From JAFGRU01 sp963665915 (GTDB taxonomy: Bacteria > Desulfobacterota > Desulfuromonadia > Desulfuromonadales > JAAYDE01), in the NCBI GenBank assembly GCA_963665915.2, contig CAXXSG010000013.1, forward strand, positions 658,814 through 722,813: a DNA stretch of 64,000 nt, in the 5' to 3' direction. Positions 53,913 to 63,100 of the stretch are shown piece after piece (position 1 is the first letter of the stretch; each line of letters starts with the position of its first letter). Under the pieces are notes generated by a model, which saw nothing but the letters and a program-made list of their open reading frames with translations, did not search any database and was not told the DNA's origin. The translations under genes were made by a program, and so were the position numbers.

Positions 53913-55955
53913 TCAATGTTGGAAGCCACGAAATAGTCGCTTCAGGAAACGGAAATAGTCATCCATATGTCTGAGATTCAGAACCCAGAGAGAGTAAGTT
54001 TTTTCATAATGTATGTTTTCTTCCTTTGCATAGGAGGAGGGGAAAATCAAAACCGGCAGTTCCTCTTGACGGAAACGCGTCATCAGTTCGAACAAAGCTT
54101 CGTACATGATATCTTTCGGGAAGCGGTCCGGGTTGACCGCGAAAACATGCATACAATTGGTGAGGTCGGAAAGGTTTAGTCCAAGATCCGTGAAGTTCAA
54201 CAGGATGACAGCTACCAGGTCACCGTCTTTTTTCAGGGAAAAAAGATGCTTTTCTTTGCAAAAGCCGCTTTTTTCGTATTCCAGGCCGAGATCGTTGGAG
54301 AACACTGTCTCCGATTCCAGGTCCATGGCGTTGATCAGCAGTCCTCCCGATTTATTTTCATAAAACCAGGCAAGCTGAGTCAAGTCGTCTTTTTGGGTTG
54401 GCACCAGTTCATAGTTCGCCAGAGCTTCACTTTTTGGAGAGTCTTCCTTTTTGAGATGAAAATAGGCGAAATCATCCAGGGAACTTTTGTTGAGATCATT
54501 AAGATGACGGGCAACCCCGCCAAAAATTTTGCTGGGAAACTTATTCTCGGGACGGAAATAACACATGGCGAATTTCATGTGGCTTGAGAAGAGGTTGCGG
54601 GAGTCATTGACAAAACGGCCCATCTGATTGAGAACTACAATGCCGGCCCGGGTCGCATCCTTTTTTGAGGCAGCATGATGGTGAAAAAGCCATGTGTTTT
54701 CATAGAAACGGAGGGTTGACATATGTCCGAGGATGGACCCTTCCCGCTGATAAATAAAATGTCGGGCAATGTTCGGATGCTGGGTATAGAGTTTTTCATA
54801 GGTCTGCCGGAGCTCTTCTTTACGAGTCTGGATAGATGCGTATTTCTGGGGGTATATGAATCCTGTTTCGAAAAAGAAATTCCAGAGACTGTCCATATCC
54901 ACAAGATTGAAGCAGTGTGTATTTTTATCGCTAGCTTGTTGCAGCACACTTTCCAATTTAACGTGATCGGCAATATCCATGTCCAGTAGCGCGATGCCCA
55001 GTTTGAATCTTCTCTCGTCCCCATTTTTTTCAAGGATTCTATTGACGACTTGAGCCTGGCATTTAAAGCTGAAAGTATTGGCCAGAGAGACTTCTGCCGT
55101 GGGAAGCATCAATCCTGGAATCAAAAGAGAATTTTTTTCATCCTCCTCGACTGAAAAACCCGCACCGGAGATTTCAACAATGCTGAGATTGACTTTTTTC
55201 CCTGTCAGGGGATGGGTGAAAATAACTTCAGGTGACGGGGTCAGGCTCAGACGTGTGCTTCTGAACTCTTTGGACTGAAAGCGCTTGGAGTAACGCGGAA
55301 TGAGCTTGAATACAAACGTTCGGGTTTTTTCCTCCCGGCCTTGTCTGAAAATAGTGCATTCGCTGGAAAAAAAGACTGTTTCCCCGTCAGACAGGATGAT
55401 GTGTCCGGGGCAGTCGGGATCAATCCAGTAAAAACTTTGAGGGGGCTCGGCCGTTAATTTCACGCGCAAGAAATCAGGACTGAACTCAACCAGTTCGCCT
55501 TCGAAAAGTGCACTGTTTTGAAGGAATTGTGCCTTGATCCTCTGACAGAGATGGCGCCTCGATGCTCGCGAACGGATCTCCAAACATGATTCAGGGAGGG
55601 TAAGCAAAAGTCCTGTCGACGTTATCTCGTCAGCACTTGCTTCTACCCGGAGGAGTTTAAGGCCGTCATCCAGAAGGATATGGTCGAAATCGAAGCTCTG
55701 GAGTTTCCCGGGCATTCCAACGGAATTTTCCCATGACATCAGCACTTTTTCGTCATGACAGGATTCGGGTTTTCCCAACAGCGAAAGGGTGCGTTTAAGC
55801 TGGCGATGCTTGAAGTTCAGACGGACATATCCATCTTGAAAATTTATAAAATTCAGTTTGTTGATCAGGTCCTGGCGTGGAACTTTTTTGGACTCTTGCG
55901 CCAGGTTTTTGCTGGAAGAGTGAATGAGTTTTGGAAGGGTTTGGGTGTTGCTCAT
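53913..55955 (-). CDS. PilZ-like protein fused to a GNAT-like domain
   Basis: A 680-residue protein. Two tandem PilZ-like segments are suggested: one near 120-210 (RRHLCQR then LVEFSPDFLRV) and one near 225-310 (EFRSTR then VEISGAGFSV). Both follow the R-x3-R ... [DN]-x-S-x2-G plan, but Glu replaces the usual acidic/Asn residue, so binding is uncertain. The C-terminal half (about 350-680) looks like a GNAT-type acyltransferase, with repeated aromatic-rich strands. It leads the HD-GYP gene by nine bases. I do not know a characterised member. Confidence 0.6.
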   Translation of the reverse strand: MSNTQTLPKLIHSSSKNLAQESKKVPRQDLINKLNFINFQDGYVRLNFKHRQLKRTLSLLGKPESCHDEKVLMSWENSVGMPGKLQSFDFDHILLDDGLKLLRVEASADEITSTGLLLTLPESCLEIRSRASRRHLCQRIKAQFLQNSALFEGELVEFSPDFLRVKLTAEPPQSFYWIDPDCPGHIILSDGETVFFSSECTIFRQGREEKTRTFVFKLIPRYSKRFQSKEFRSTRLSLTPSPEVIFTHPLTGKKVNLSIVEISGAGFSVEEDEKNSLLIPGLMLPTAEVSLANTFSFKCQAQVVNRILEKNGDERRFKLGIALLDMDIADHVKLESVLQQASDKNTHCFNLVDMDSLWNFFFETGFIYPQKYASIQTRKEELRQTYEKLYTQHPNIARHFIYQREGSILGHMSTLRFYENTWLFHHHAASKKDATRAGIVVLNQMGRFVNDSRNLFSSHMKFAMCYFRPENKFPSKIFGGVARHLNDLNKSSLDDFAYFHLKKEDSPKSEALANYELVPTQKDDLTQLAWFYENKSGGLLINAMDLESETVFSNDLGLEYEKSGFCKEKHLFSLKKDGDLVAVILLNFTDLGLNLSDLTNCMHVFAVNPDRFPKDIMYEALFELMTRFRQEELPVLIFPSSYAKEENIHYEKTYSLWVLNLRHMDDYFRFLKRLFRGFQH

Positions 55956-56355
55956 ATCCGACCTCGGAATGTTCGGGAAAAAAGTTTTAACACTTCAATT
56001 TAGCAGAAAATTCTTTTTGAATCCAAGCTATTAAACCATTCTGCGCCGGTCCCAGGCAAATTATTGGCACAATAGTGATCCTAGCTATCATCGGCACAAA
56101 TCATGCCCAAAAGCATTTTTGTGAATAGTTATTCAATAAAAATGAGTATCTTCTGGTGACGGAGATGATGTCTGGCGCAAGTGCCTATTCGGAGCAGCCG
56201 CAACTGAACTTTTTTCGACGAGAAACTTTCATTGAGGAGCAATGAATCTGGAATGGTTAGGCCTGGTAGCTATTAAATAACCTGCTTCAAAATATGAAAG
56301 GGAAAGAAAAAGCATGTATTTTTAAGGTTGCAGATGGTCCTGTTGGGCAGCATGT
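55956..56355. other. Gene-free interval with a possible sigma-54 site
   Basis: The 400 bp between the divergent-facing PilZ-like promoter and the rarA stop contains no gene. A GG-N10-GC match, CGGCACAAATCATGC at about 56092-56106, resembles a sigma-54 -24/-12 element on the + strand, with two mismatches to the consensus. Downstream of it is only a 26-codon frame (ATG 56165, weak site) and the end of rarA on the other strand. A small RNA is possible, but unsupported. Confidence 0.3.
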
Positions 56356-57678
56356 TTACTCTTTCGGGGACTTCTTTTTCTGATTCAGCTTTTTCAGAAA
56401 TGCCATTCTTTCGCGGATCGTTATTTCATATCCACGCTCAGTGGGCTGATAATATTCCCGGCCTTCCAACCCTTCGGGAAGAGCGTCCTGGTCCGCATAG
56501 CCTCCCTCGAAATCGTGAGCGTACTTGTATCCTTTATTGTAGCCCATTTCCTTCATGAGTTTGGTCGGTGCGTTACGCAAGTGCAGCGGCACGGCCAGCG
56601 CTCCCGTGTTTCGAACTTCGGCCTGGGCCTCGTTGATCCCCTTGTAGGAAGCGTTGCTTTTGGGTGCTGTGGCGAGATAGGAGGCGGCTTGGGCGAGGTT
56701 GATGCGTCCTTCCGGCATGCCGATGAACTGAACGGCCTGCATGGCGGCAATCGCAACCTGGAGCGCTCGCGGGTCGGCGTTGCCGATGTCTTCGGAGGCA
56801 AGGATGACCATGCGCCGGGCAATAAAGAGAGGGTCCTCGCCGGCTTCTATGAGGCGCGCCAGCCAGTAAAGCGCTCCGGATGGCGAGGAGCCGCGCATAC
56901 TTTTGATAAAGGCGGAGATGACGTTGTAGTGCTCTTCCCCTTTTTTATCGTACAGGAGCAGCTTCTCCTGAAGCGCCTCTTCCACCTCCTTTTTTGAAAT
57001 TTTCTGTCCCTTGGCCAACTGCGCCGACACTTCCAGGGTGTTGAGGGCGATTCGCGCATCGCCTCTGGCATATCGGGCCAAAAGCGCCCTGGCCTCCGGC
57101 TCCAGGGTCAGGTGGAGAAATCCGAGGCCGCGTTCCTCCTCAGTGGCGCGAACGAGGATGGTTTCGATGTCTTCCTCTTCGAGAGGATTGAGGACAAACA
57201 CCCTCGATCGCGAAAGGAGAGCGTTGTTGATTTCAAAAGAAGGGTTTTCGGTGGTGGCGCCGATGAGGATGATATCCCCGGTTTCAACACCATGCAGGAG
57301 GGCATCCTGCTGGTTCTTGGCGAGACGATGGATTTCATCCAGAAAAAGGATGGTTTTTCGGCTATAGTAGTTTTTATCTTCCCGGGCTTTTAGGATGGCC
57401 TCCCGGATGTCTTTGACACCCTGAAAAACAGCTGAAAAAGCAACGAAAGAACTGTTGGTCGCATCCGCTACAACGCGGCTGAGAGTTGTTTTCCCGGTTC
57501 CCGGAGGACCGAAAAGAATCAGGGACGTGAGCTGGTCCTTTTCGATAAGTTTCCGCAGAATTCCCTGGGGGCCAATGAGGTGCTGCTGCCCGGCCATTTC
57601 ATCGAGGGTGCGGGGTCTCATTCTTTCCGCCAAGGGAGTCAGGCCGGCTTTCTGGTTTCCCTGATCGAACAGATCCAT
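56356..57678 (-). CDS. rarA: Replication-associated recombination protein A
   Basis: A 440-residue AAA+ ATPase (also called MgsA) that acts at stalled replication forks. PLAERMRPRTLDEMAGQQHL, Walker A FGPPGTGKTTLS near residue 57, Walker B LFLDEIHRL, sensor SRSRVFVL and the C-terminal tetramerisation domain (GSSPSGALYWLARLIEAGEDP and PEGRINLAQAASYLATAPKSN) are all conserved. It is divergent from nadK. Confidence 0.95.
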   Translation of the reverse strand: MDLFDQGNQKAGLTPLAERMRPRTLDEMAGQQHLIGPQGILRKLIEKDQLTSLILFGPPGTGKTTLSRVVADATNSSFVAFSAVFQGVKDIREAILKAREDKNYYSRKTILFLDEIHRLAKNQQDALLHGVETGDIILIGATTENPSFEINNALLSRSRVFVLNPLEEEDIETILVRATEEERGLGFLHLTLEPEARALLARYARGDARIALNTLEVSAQLAKGQKISKKEVEEALQEKLLLYDKKGEEHYNVISAFIKSMRGSSPSGALYWLARLIEAGEDPLFIARRMVILASEDIGNADPRALQVAIAAMQAVQFIGMPEGRINLAQAASYLATAPKSNASYKGINEAQAEVRNTGALAVPLHLRNAPTKLMKEMGYNKGYKYAHDFEGGYADQDALPEGLEGREYYQPTERGYEITIRERMAFLKKLNQKKKSPKE

Positions 57679-57895
57679 TGCTTTGCCTTTACAAGATAGC
57701 CTGTCATGAAGTCGTTTTCCGACTTGACGAAATTGAGGATATGAAAAAAACTGTTTCTTTCGGATAATCAGAATTCTTTTTTGGAATCCGGTGCCGGGTT
57801 TTTCTATCGGTGCCCTTTTTAAAGCTTATTGTAAGAGATGGACTTGAGGCAAGTGAAGTGATAAAATTCACCCATTTTGCGATGGAAACGAACTT

Positions 57896-58750
57896 ATGAA
57901 CAATATCGGAATTTACGCCAAACGTAAGCATCCCCACGCCGTAAATGTTGCTCGCGAGGTGACAGCCTGGTTGGAGAAACGAGGCATCCGGGTCTTTCAT
58001 GAGGCGACTCTGGCCGCAGACCTGGGAGTCGGGGTGGGCTATCCCGAGAATGAAATTCCATCCAAGGTGGATCTGGTTATTGTTCTTGGCGGGGACGGTA
58101 CGCTGATTTCGGTGGCCCGCGAGGTGGATGAACTGCGGGTTCCGATTCTCGGGGTCAATCTGGGTCGCTTGGGGTTTCTTACCGAAATCACCCTGGCGGA
58201 TCTCTACAAGGCTCTCGAAAAAGTTGTCAAGGGGAGGTATTCGCTGTCCAGCCGAATGCGGCTGGAGGCTGTTGTGCGGAGGAACGGTACGGAGATAGGT
58301 CGCTACCGGGTTCTCAACGACGTAGTGATCAACAAGGGGGCTCTGGCCCGCATAATCGATATGGAGGCCTGGGTCGACGATGCTTACCTGACCACGTTTC
58401 GAGCCGATGGCCTGATCGTCTCGACCCCTACCGGCTCGACGGCCTACAATCTTGCGGCGGGCGGGCCTATTGTCTCCCCCGATATTCACTGCCTTGTTAT
58501 TGCCCCGATCTGTCCGCACATGCTCACCAACCGTCCCCTTATTGTTTCCGACGAAAGGGTCATCAAAATCGAGGTCAAGTTTCGCGATGCTGACGTGGCT
58601 TTTACGGCCGACGGGCAGGTGGGAATGCCCCTACACGGAGGGGATGTGGTCGAAATCCGCAAGGCGGAAACAGGCACCTTGCTGGTTGAAAACCCTTCCA
58701 ATGAATATTTTGAGGTGTTGCGGGAAAAACTACTATGGGGCGAAATGTAA
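57896..58750 (+). CDS. nadK: NAD kinase
   Basis: A 284-residue enzyme that phosphorylates NAD to NADP. The GGDGT motif in IVLGGDGTLISVAR, the NLGRLGFLTE block, STPTGSTAYNLAAGGPI and PICPHMLTNRPLI identify it. The length is normal. It is the first gene of a nadK-recN unit with a 38-bp gap, an order seen in related bacteria. Confidence 0.96.
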   Translation: MNNIGIYAKRKHPHAVNVAREVTAWLEKRGIRVFHEATLAADLGVGVGYPENEIPSKVDLVIVLGGDGTLISVAREVDELRVPILGVNLGRLGFLTEITLADLYKALEKVVKGRYSLSSRMRLEAVVRRNGTEIGRYRVLNDVVINKGALARIIDMEAWVDDAYLTTFRADGLIVSTPTGSTAYNLAAGGPIVSPDIHCLVIAPICPHMLTNRPLIVSDERVIKIEVKFRDADVAFTADGQVGMPLHGGDVVEIRKAETGTLLVENPSNEYFEVLREKLLWGEM

Positions 58751-58788
58751 CGCTTCAGAAAAAGGGCTTTTGGGAAACGACCTGACTC

Positions 58789-60474
58789 ATGCTGGCTGAA
58801 CTGATTATCCGCAATATCGCTATAATCGAGGAACTGCACCTCTGTTTTGAGGCGGGGCTGAATGTTCTGACGGGGGAGACGGGTGCCGGAAAATCGATCA
58901 TAATCGATGCGGTCAGTCTGCTCATGGGCGGACGGGCCAGTGCGGATCTTATCCGTACCGGCGCTGATGAAGCGGTGGTGGAAGCCGCTCTCGATCTGTC
59001 CGCGGTTCCCCGCATCCAAAAGGAGATCGGTGAGGCCGGTTTTGGTGAAAGTTCGGAGCTCTTTATCAAAAGGATTGTCTCCCGGTCCGGCAAGAACAGG
59101 ATTTTCATCAATGGTTCCATGGCCAGGGTGCAGGACCTTCAGCGGTTGACCCGGGAGTTGATCTCCATTTACGGTCAGCACGAACATCAGAATCTACAGC
59201 GGACGGAGAGCCATCTCGATCTTCTCGACCGTTTTGCCGGCTTGGGCAGAGAGCGGGAAGATTATCAGATCCTCTATCAAAAAATGCTTGAGACCGTGGA
59301 AGAATTGGCCCGGCTTGAGGAAGCTGAGAAAACCCGTCGGGATCGACTCGATCTGCTTGCATTTCAAAAGCGGGAGCTGGCTGAGGCGGATATCAGGTTG
59401 GGAGAAGACCAGGAGTTGGAAGCCGAACGGCTAATCCTGCGCAATGCAGAAAAACTGGCGGAGGCCGCGCAGGGAGGGTATGAGGCACTTTACGGCAGCG
59501 ACCAGGCGATGGTGGGCGAACTCGATCATCTTGCCGCAAAGCTGGAAGGACTCCTGAAAGCGGATCCCTCCCTCCAGGCCCATGTCGAAACGCTGCGCAG
59601 CACTCTTTTTTCCCTGGAAGACGTGGCTAACCAGTTAAGGGATTATGCCACGGGGATTTCCATGGAAGAGGAGCAGCTGAATCTGGTCGAGGAGCGGTTG
59701 CGCCTTCTGGTCGCCCTGAAACGAAAATATTCCCCTTCGCTGGAAGGACTCCTGGCCTTGAAAGAGGAGGTTGACCGGGAGCTCGAGCAACTGGAAAACC
59801 TTGAGGTTCGCACTGAGAGCCTGCGGAAAAAATTTAACGAAAGCCGGCGGGGACTTCTTGATGCGGGACGATTGCTTTCCGAAAAAAGGCTGCAAGGAGC
59901 CAAAAAACTTCGCCAGAGTGTGGAAAAGGAACTGGCTGATTTGGCCATGCCCAAAGCCTCTTTTGAAGTGCGTTTCTCCATACTCCACGAACCTGGCGCT
60001 CGCGGTCTTGAAAAGGCCGAGTTTTACCTTTCCGCCAATCCCGGCGAAGAGCTGAAACCCCTGGTTTCCATTGCCTCCGGCGGGGAACTGTCGCGGATCA
60101 TGCTGGCTTTGAAACGGGCCGCTCCGGAAAAGGATTCGACCCTGTCGATGATATTCGATGAAGTGGATGCCGGAATCGGCGGAGCCGCTGGAACGGCGGT
60201 CGGCGAAAAACTATCCCAGGTCTCAGGTGGGAGCCAGGTCCTCTGTATTACCCATCTTCCTCAGGTGGCGGCTTTTGCGGACACCCATTTTCTGATTGCT
60301 AAAAAGGAAGACCAGGGGAGGACTTTTGTTGAGACTGTTTTTCTGGAGGGGGAGGATCGTGTCAGGGAGATGGCGCGTATGCTCGGCGGAAGTCGGGTGA
60401 CGGAAAGCACTCTCGAAAGTGCACGGGAACTTGTCAGGCAGTCTAAAGGACCTCAGCCGACTTTGTTCGGGTGA
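58789..60474 (+). CDS. recN: DNA repair protein RecN
   Basis: A 561-residue SMC-like ATPase for double-strand break repair. N-terminal Walker A GETGAGKSIIIDAV (about 29-42) is followed by YGQHEHQNLQ, a long coiled coil (about 155-400), the ABC signature region VSIASGGELSRIMLALK and Walker B MIFDEVDAGIGG. The length is normal. It follows nadK on the same strand. Confidence 0.96.
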   Translation: MLAELIIRNIAIIEELHLCFEAGLNVLTGETGAGKSIIIDAVSLLMGGRASADLIRTGADEAVVEAALDLSAVPRIQKEIGEAGFGESSELFIKRIVSRSGKNRIFINGSMARVQDLQRLTRELISIYGQHEHQNLQRTESHLDLLDRFAGLGREREDYQILYQKMLETVEELARLEEAEKTRRDRLDLLAFQKRELAEADIRLGEDQELEAERLILRNAEKLAEAAQGGYEALYGSDQAMVGELDHLAAKLEGLLKADPSLQAHVETLRSTLFSLEDVANQLRDYATGISMEEEQLNLVEERLRLLVALKRKYSPSLEGLLALKEEVDRELEQLENLEVRTESLRKKFNESRRGLLDAGRLLSEKRLQGAKKLRQSVEKELADLAMPKASFEVRFSILHEPGARGLEKAEFYLSANPGEELKPLVSIASGGELSRIMLALKRAAPEKDSTLSMIFDEVDAGIGGAAGTAVGEKLSQVSGGSQVLCITHLPQVAAFADTHFLIAKKEDQGRTFVETVFLEGEDRVREMARMLGGSRVTESTLESARELVRQSKGPQPTLFG

Positions 60475-60643
60475 CTTTTTTCTATTGTTTTGCGGCCAAA
60501 TGACTTGATTTAAACAATTCATGTGGCTTTGTTACGAAGTTGCCGAGTGCACCTTAGCTCGAGCACGACTTGAGATGGCCTGCAATCGGCAGTTGCCATA
60601 GCAAGCCTTCATAAAAAACCCGGGTTTACTACCAGGAGTTGCC

Positions 60644-61099
60644 ATGTTGATAGTCCGAGATGCCCTGATGACTGATGCCGGTCAGATTCACAAGCTCTTG
60701 ATGCAGTATATGACAGAGGGGCTTGTTCTGCCTCGCTCCCTGCCGGAAATTTACCAGAGTATTCGGGAATTCACAATTGCTGAGGATGATGGCGTGATGG
60801 TAGGTATCTGCAGCCTCCATATCTGGTGGCAGGATCTGGCGGAAGTTCGTTCCCTTGCTGTTCAAAAAGGCATGGAGAACAAGGGGATAGGCAGGAAACT
60901 GGTGGAGGCCTGTCTCAGCGAGGCGCGCTTTCTGGGGTTGAAAAAAGTCTTTGCCCTGACTTACCGGCCCGATTTTTTTTCCAGGGTTGGCTTTGCTGAG
61001 GTGGATAAATCCGAACTTCCCCAGAAAGTCTGGGGCGATTGTGTCAAATGTCCCAAATTTCCGGAATGTGATGAAATTGCCGTCCGCATTGAGATATAA
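60644..61099 (+). CDS. argA: GNAT N-acetyltransferase, short ArgA type
   Basis: A 151-residue GNAT protein with the acetyl-CoA loop VQKGMENKGIGRKLVEACL and the C-terminal block YRPDFFSRVGFAEVDKSELPQKVWGDCVKCPKFPECDE. This combination, including the two Cys in VKCPKFPEC, is typical of the atypical short N-acetylglutamate synthases that start arginine synthesis in Geobacter-like bacteria. Full-length ArgA would carry an amino-acid kinase domain, which is absent. The gene follows recN and has an AGGAG site. Confidence 0.85.
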   Translation: MLIVRDALMTDAGQIHKLLMQYMTEGLVLPRSLPEIYQSIREFTIAEDDGVMVGICSLHIWWQDLAEVRSLAVQKGMENKGIGRKLVEACLSEARFLGLKKVFALTYRPDFFSRVGFAEVDKSELPQKVWGDCVKCPKFPECDEIAVRIEI

Positions 61100-61356
61100 C
61101 AGGTTGTTGAAAAGTGAAACATATGCAAAAATATGAGTCTTTTAAAAATCCTTGCAATGCCGCTTAAGCCCCTTCGACACAGTTTCCCAGAACTCTGAAA
61201 GTGCCGTGCAGGGTTAATCGTCTTCCCGGTTCTGTCCCTTTTGGTCCCTGTCTGATTCCTTCGCTTTGAATTGAAAGCGGACCGTCCTGGGACAGCGCGC
61301 CCTGTTGTAAACGGGAGCTCTTGGTATTAAGAAGTTTCATTTGCAACGGGACACCA

Positions 61357-61378
61357 GGTTGGCATCAGTTTTGCCTAA
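61357..61378 (+). promoter_or_regulatory. Candidate sigma-54 promoter before the M23 peptidase gene
   Basis: TTGGCATCAGTTTTGC fits the -24/-12 consensus TGGCAC-N5-TTGC with one mismatch and exact GG (61361-61362) to GC (61373-61374) spacing of ten. It ends about 80 bp before the peptidase start at 61458, placing a transcript start near 61386. The rest of the 358-bp gap 61100-61457 has no gene. A sigma-54 activator site was not identified. Confidence 0.45.
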
Positions 61379-61457
61379 TTGATTAGTTGCGATTCTATTA
61401 TGTATATTATGGCCCGACTATTGGGACCGATTTAATCTCAGCCGCAGGGAGAACAGG

Positions 61458-62324
61458 TTGTCTTCCAGAAAATTAAAAATACTTATCTTCCCGGAAGGGA
61501 CCACCCGGGTTCGTCATCTCCAGCTCAACTTTGGAGTGCTGCGGGTTTGCATGTATTTTTTCCTGGCTTTTCTGGTGGTTGTAGGTCTTCTCCTTTTCGA
61601 TTACTGGCGTATTCGGAACGATCATCCTGAATTATCCCAACGGCGAATGGAAAGCCGGATTTACCAGCAGGAAATCAGAAAGCTTACGGCTGAACTGGAA
61701 GGGTTGAGGAAGGATATGGTCATTCTCGCCCAGAACGATGCCCGGGTTCGAACGGTGAGTAAACTGCCGGCTGAAGAGATCGAAAGCCCTGTCGGGGTAG
61801 GAGGTCCTTCGGAAAGCCCACCGAAGAAGAAATCCAAAATTCAGGATGAAATCGACCAGCTGCGTATAGCAATCGACTTAAGACGGCAGAGCCAGGAAGA
61901 GCTTCGTGGGCTGTTCAACGACCAACGCTCCATTTTTTCCGCCAAGCCGGAAGGATGGCCGGTTAAAGGTTGGCTGACGTCTCTTTTCGGGATGCGCAAA
62001 TCCCCTTTTAGCGGCCGCCGCGTTTTCCATGAAGGGATTGATATTGCCTGTCGAACCGGCACCCCGGTAACCGCAAGCGCTGATGGTATCGTCAGTCGTG
62101 CCGGCATTAAGTCCGGCTATGGCAAGTTGGTGATTATCGATCATGGCTACGGCTATCAGACCTATTACGGTCATAATTCAAAAATATTTGTGAAAGTCGG
62201 ACAGCGGGTCAAACGTGGCGAAAAAATAGCCGCTGTTGGTAATACCGGACGGTCCACCGGTCCCCATCTTCACTACGAAGTTCGTGTCAACGGTACTCCG
62301 ACCAATCCCAGGAAATTTCTCTAG
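61458..62324 (+). CDS. Membrane-anchored M23 (LytM) peptidase
   Basis: A 288-residue protein with one N-terminal transmembrane helix (about 30-50), a coiled-coil segment (about 60-145), and a C-terminal M23 domain (about 185-288). Zinc ligands are visible: His in FHEGIDIAC with its Asp, and GPHLHYEV near the end. It should cut or regulate cutting of peptidoglycan cross-links in the periplasm. It starts at TTG 61458 with AGGGAG upstream; no better start was seen. Confidence 0.92.
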   Translation: MSSRKLKILIFPEGTTRVRHLQLNFGVLRVCMYFFLAFLVVVGLLLFDYWRIRNDHPELSQRRMESRIYQQEIRKLTAELEGLRKDMVILAQNDARVRTVSKLPAEEIESPVGVGGPSESPPKKKSKIQDEIDQLRIAIDLRRQSQEELRGLFNDQRSIFSAKPEGWPVKGWLTSLFGMRKSPFSGRRVFHEGIDIACRTGTPVTASADGIVSRAGIKSGYGKLVIIDHGYGYQTYYGHNSKIFVKVGQRVKRGEKIAAVGNTGRSTGPHLHYEVRVNGTPTNPRKFL

Positions 62325-62431
62325 TGTCCCATTTTGTTAGTCGTGTCAAAAATTTCTCGGAATTGAAGGCAGGATTAACCGCACGGGATACTAGCGCTTG
62401 TGGCTGATAACCCAACTATCCACCTCCCACC

Positions 62432-63100
62432 TCATTTTTTCAGATAACTATAATAGGAATCCAAGTTGTAAAGAGCGGCCAAGGGGTTATGTCCCAGAAG
62501 GCGGTCTTTTGCGGCCAGGACCGTGCATGGGGCTTCGGCGTGGTGAAAAAAGAGCGAGTCGTGACCCACGCATAAACCGAGCACGATATTGAATTCGGTT
62601 TTAGCGTCATTCAGAAGCATGGCCTGAAAAATCGGGTTGCACATGGGCTCGAAACATCCGGGCCGGACCTTCTGGTCCTGCCGAAGACCCATCTCTTCCT
62701 TGGGTATTTTGCCTGCCTTGCAGGCAGCTGAAACCACTGTAAACCCTTTGTCCGATAGAATTCTGCCGACGGTTTTCCCCTCATGAAAAAGGCCTGAGCA
62801 GAAGGCGAGACCCAGGCGTTCACATTTCATTTTCCGGGCGAATTCAATGATCTCCAGCAGGCGGGGTTTTGCCGGGATGGGCACTCCGTCCTGCAGGTTG
62901 TAGCCTTCCTTCTCCTGGATGGCGGCCTGAAGAGCGAACTCATGAGTTTTGGGGTCCTTCAGTTTATCCAAAGCTTGTTCCAGAAGCTCAGGCTTGTTTT
63001 GTGTGGGGCAGAAAGATGGGCTTTGTCCTTCCGGGTTCTGGCAGTATCTTTCCGATTTTTCGAAAGGGCATCGGTCGCAGGCCATAAGTTCTTTTGTCAT
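62432..63100 (-). CDS. DUF1847 metal-binding protein
   Basis: A 222-residue cytosolic protein rich in Cys. The N-terminal ACDRCPFEKSERYCQNPEGQSPSFCPT and the central RPGCFEPMCNPIFQAMLLN, then LGLCVGHDSLFFHHAEAPCTVLAAKDR, are hallmarks of DUF1847, whose Cys probably bind zinc or an Fe-S cluster. The function of the family is not established. It is convergent with the M23 gene. Confidence 0.88.
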   Translation of the reverse strand: MTKELMACDRCPFEKSERYCQNPEGQSPSFCPTQNKPELLEQALDKLKDPKTHEFALQAAIQEKEGYNLQDGVPIPAKPRLLEIIEFARKMKCERLGLAFCSGLFHEGKTVGRILSDKGFTVVSAACKAGKIPKEEMGLRQDQKVRPGCFEPMCNPIFQAMLLNDAKTEFNIVLGLCVGHDSLFFHHAEAPCTVLAAKDRLLGHNPLAALYNLDSYYSYLKK

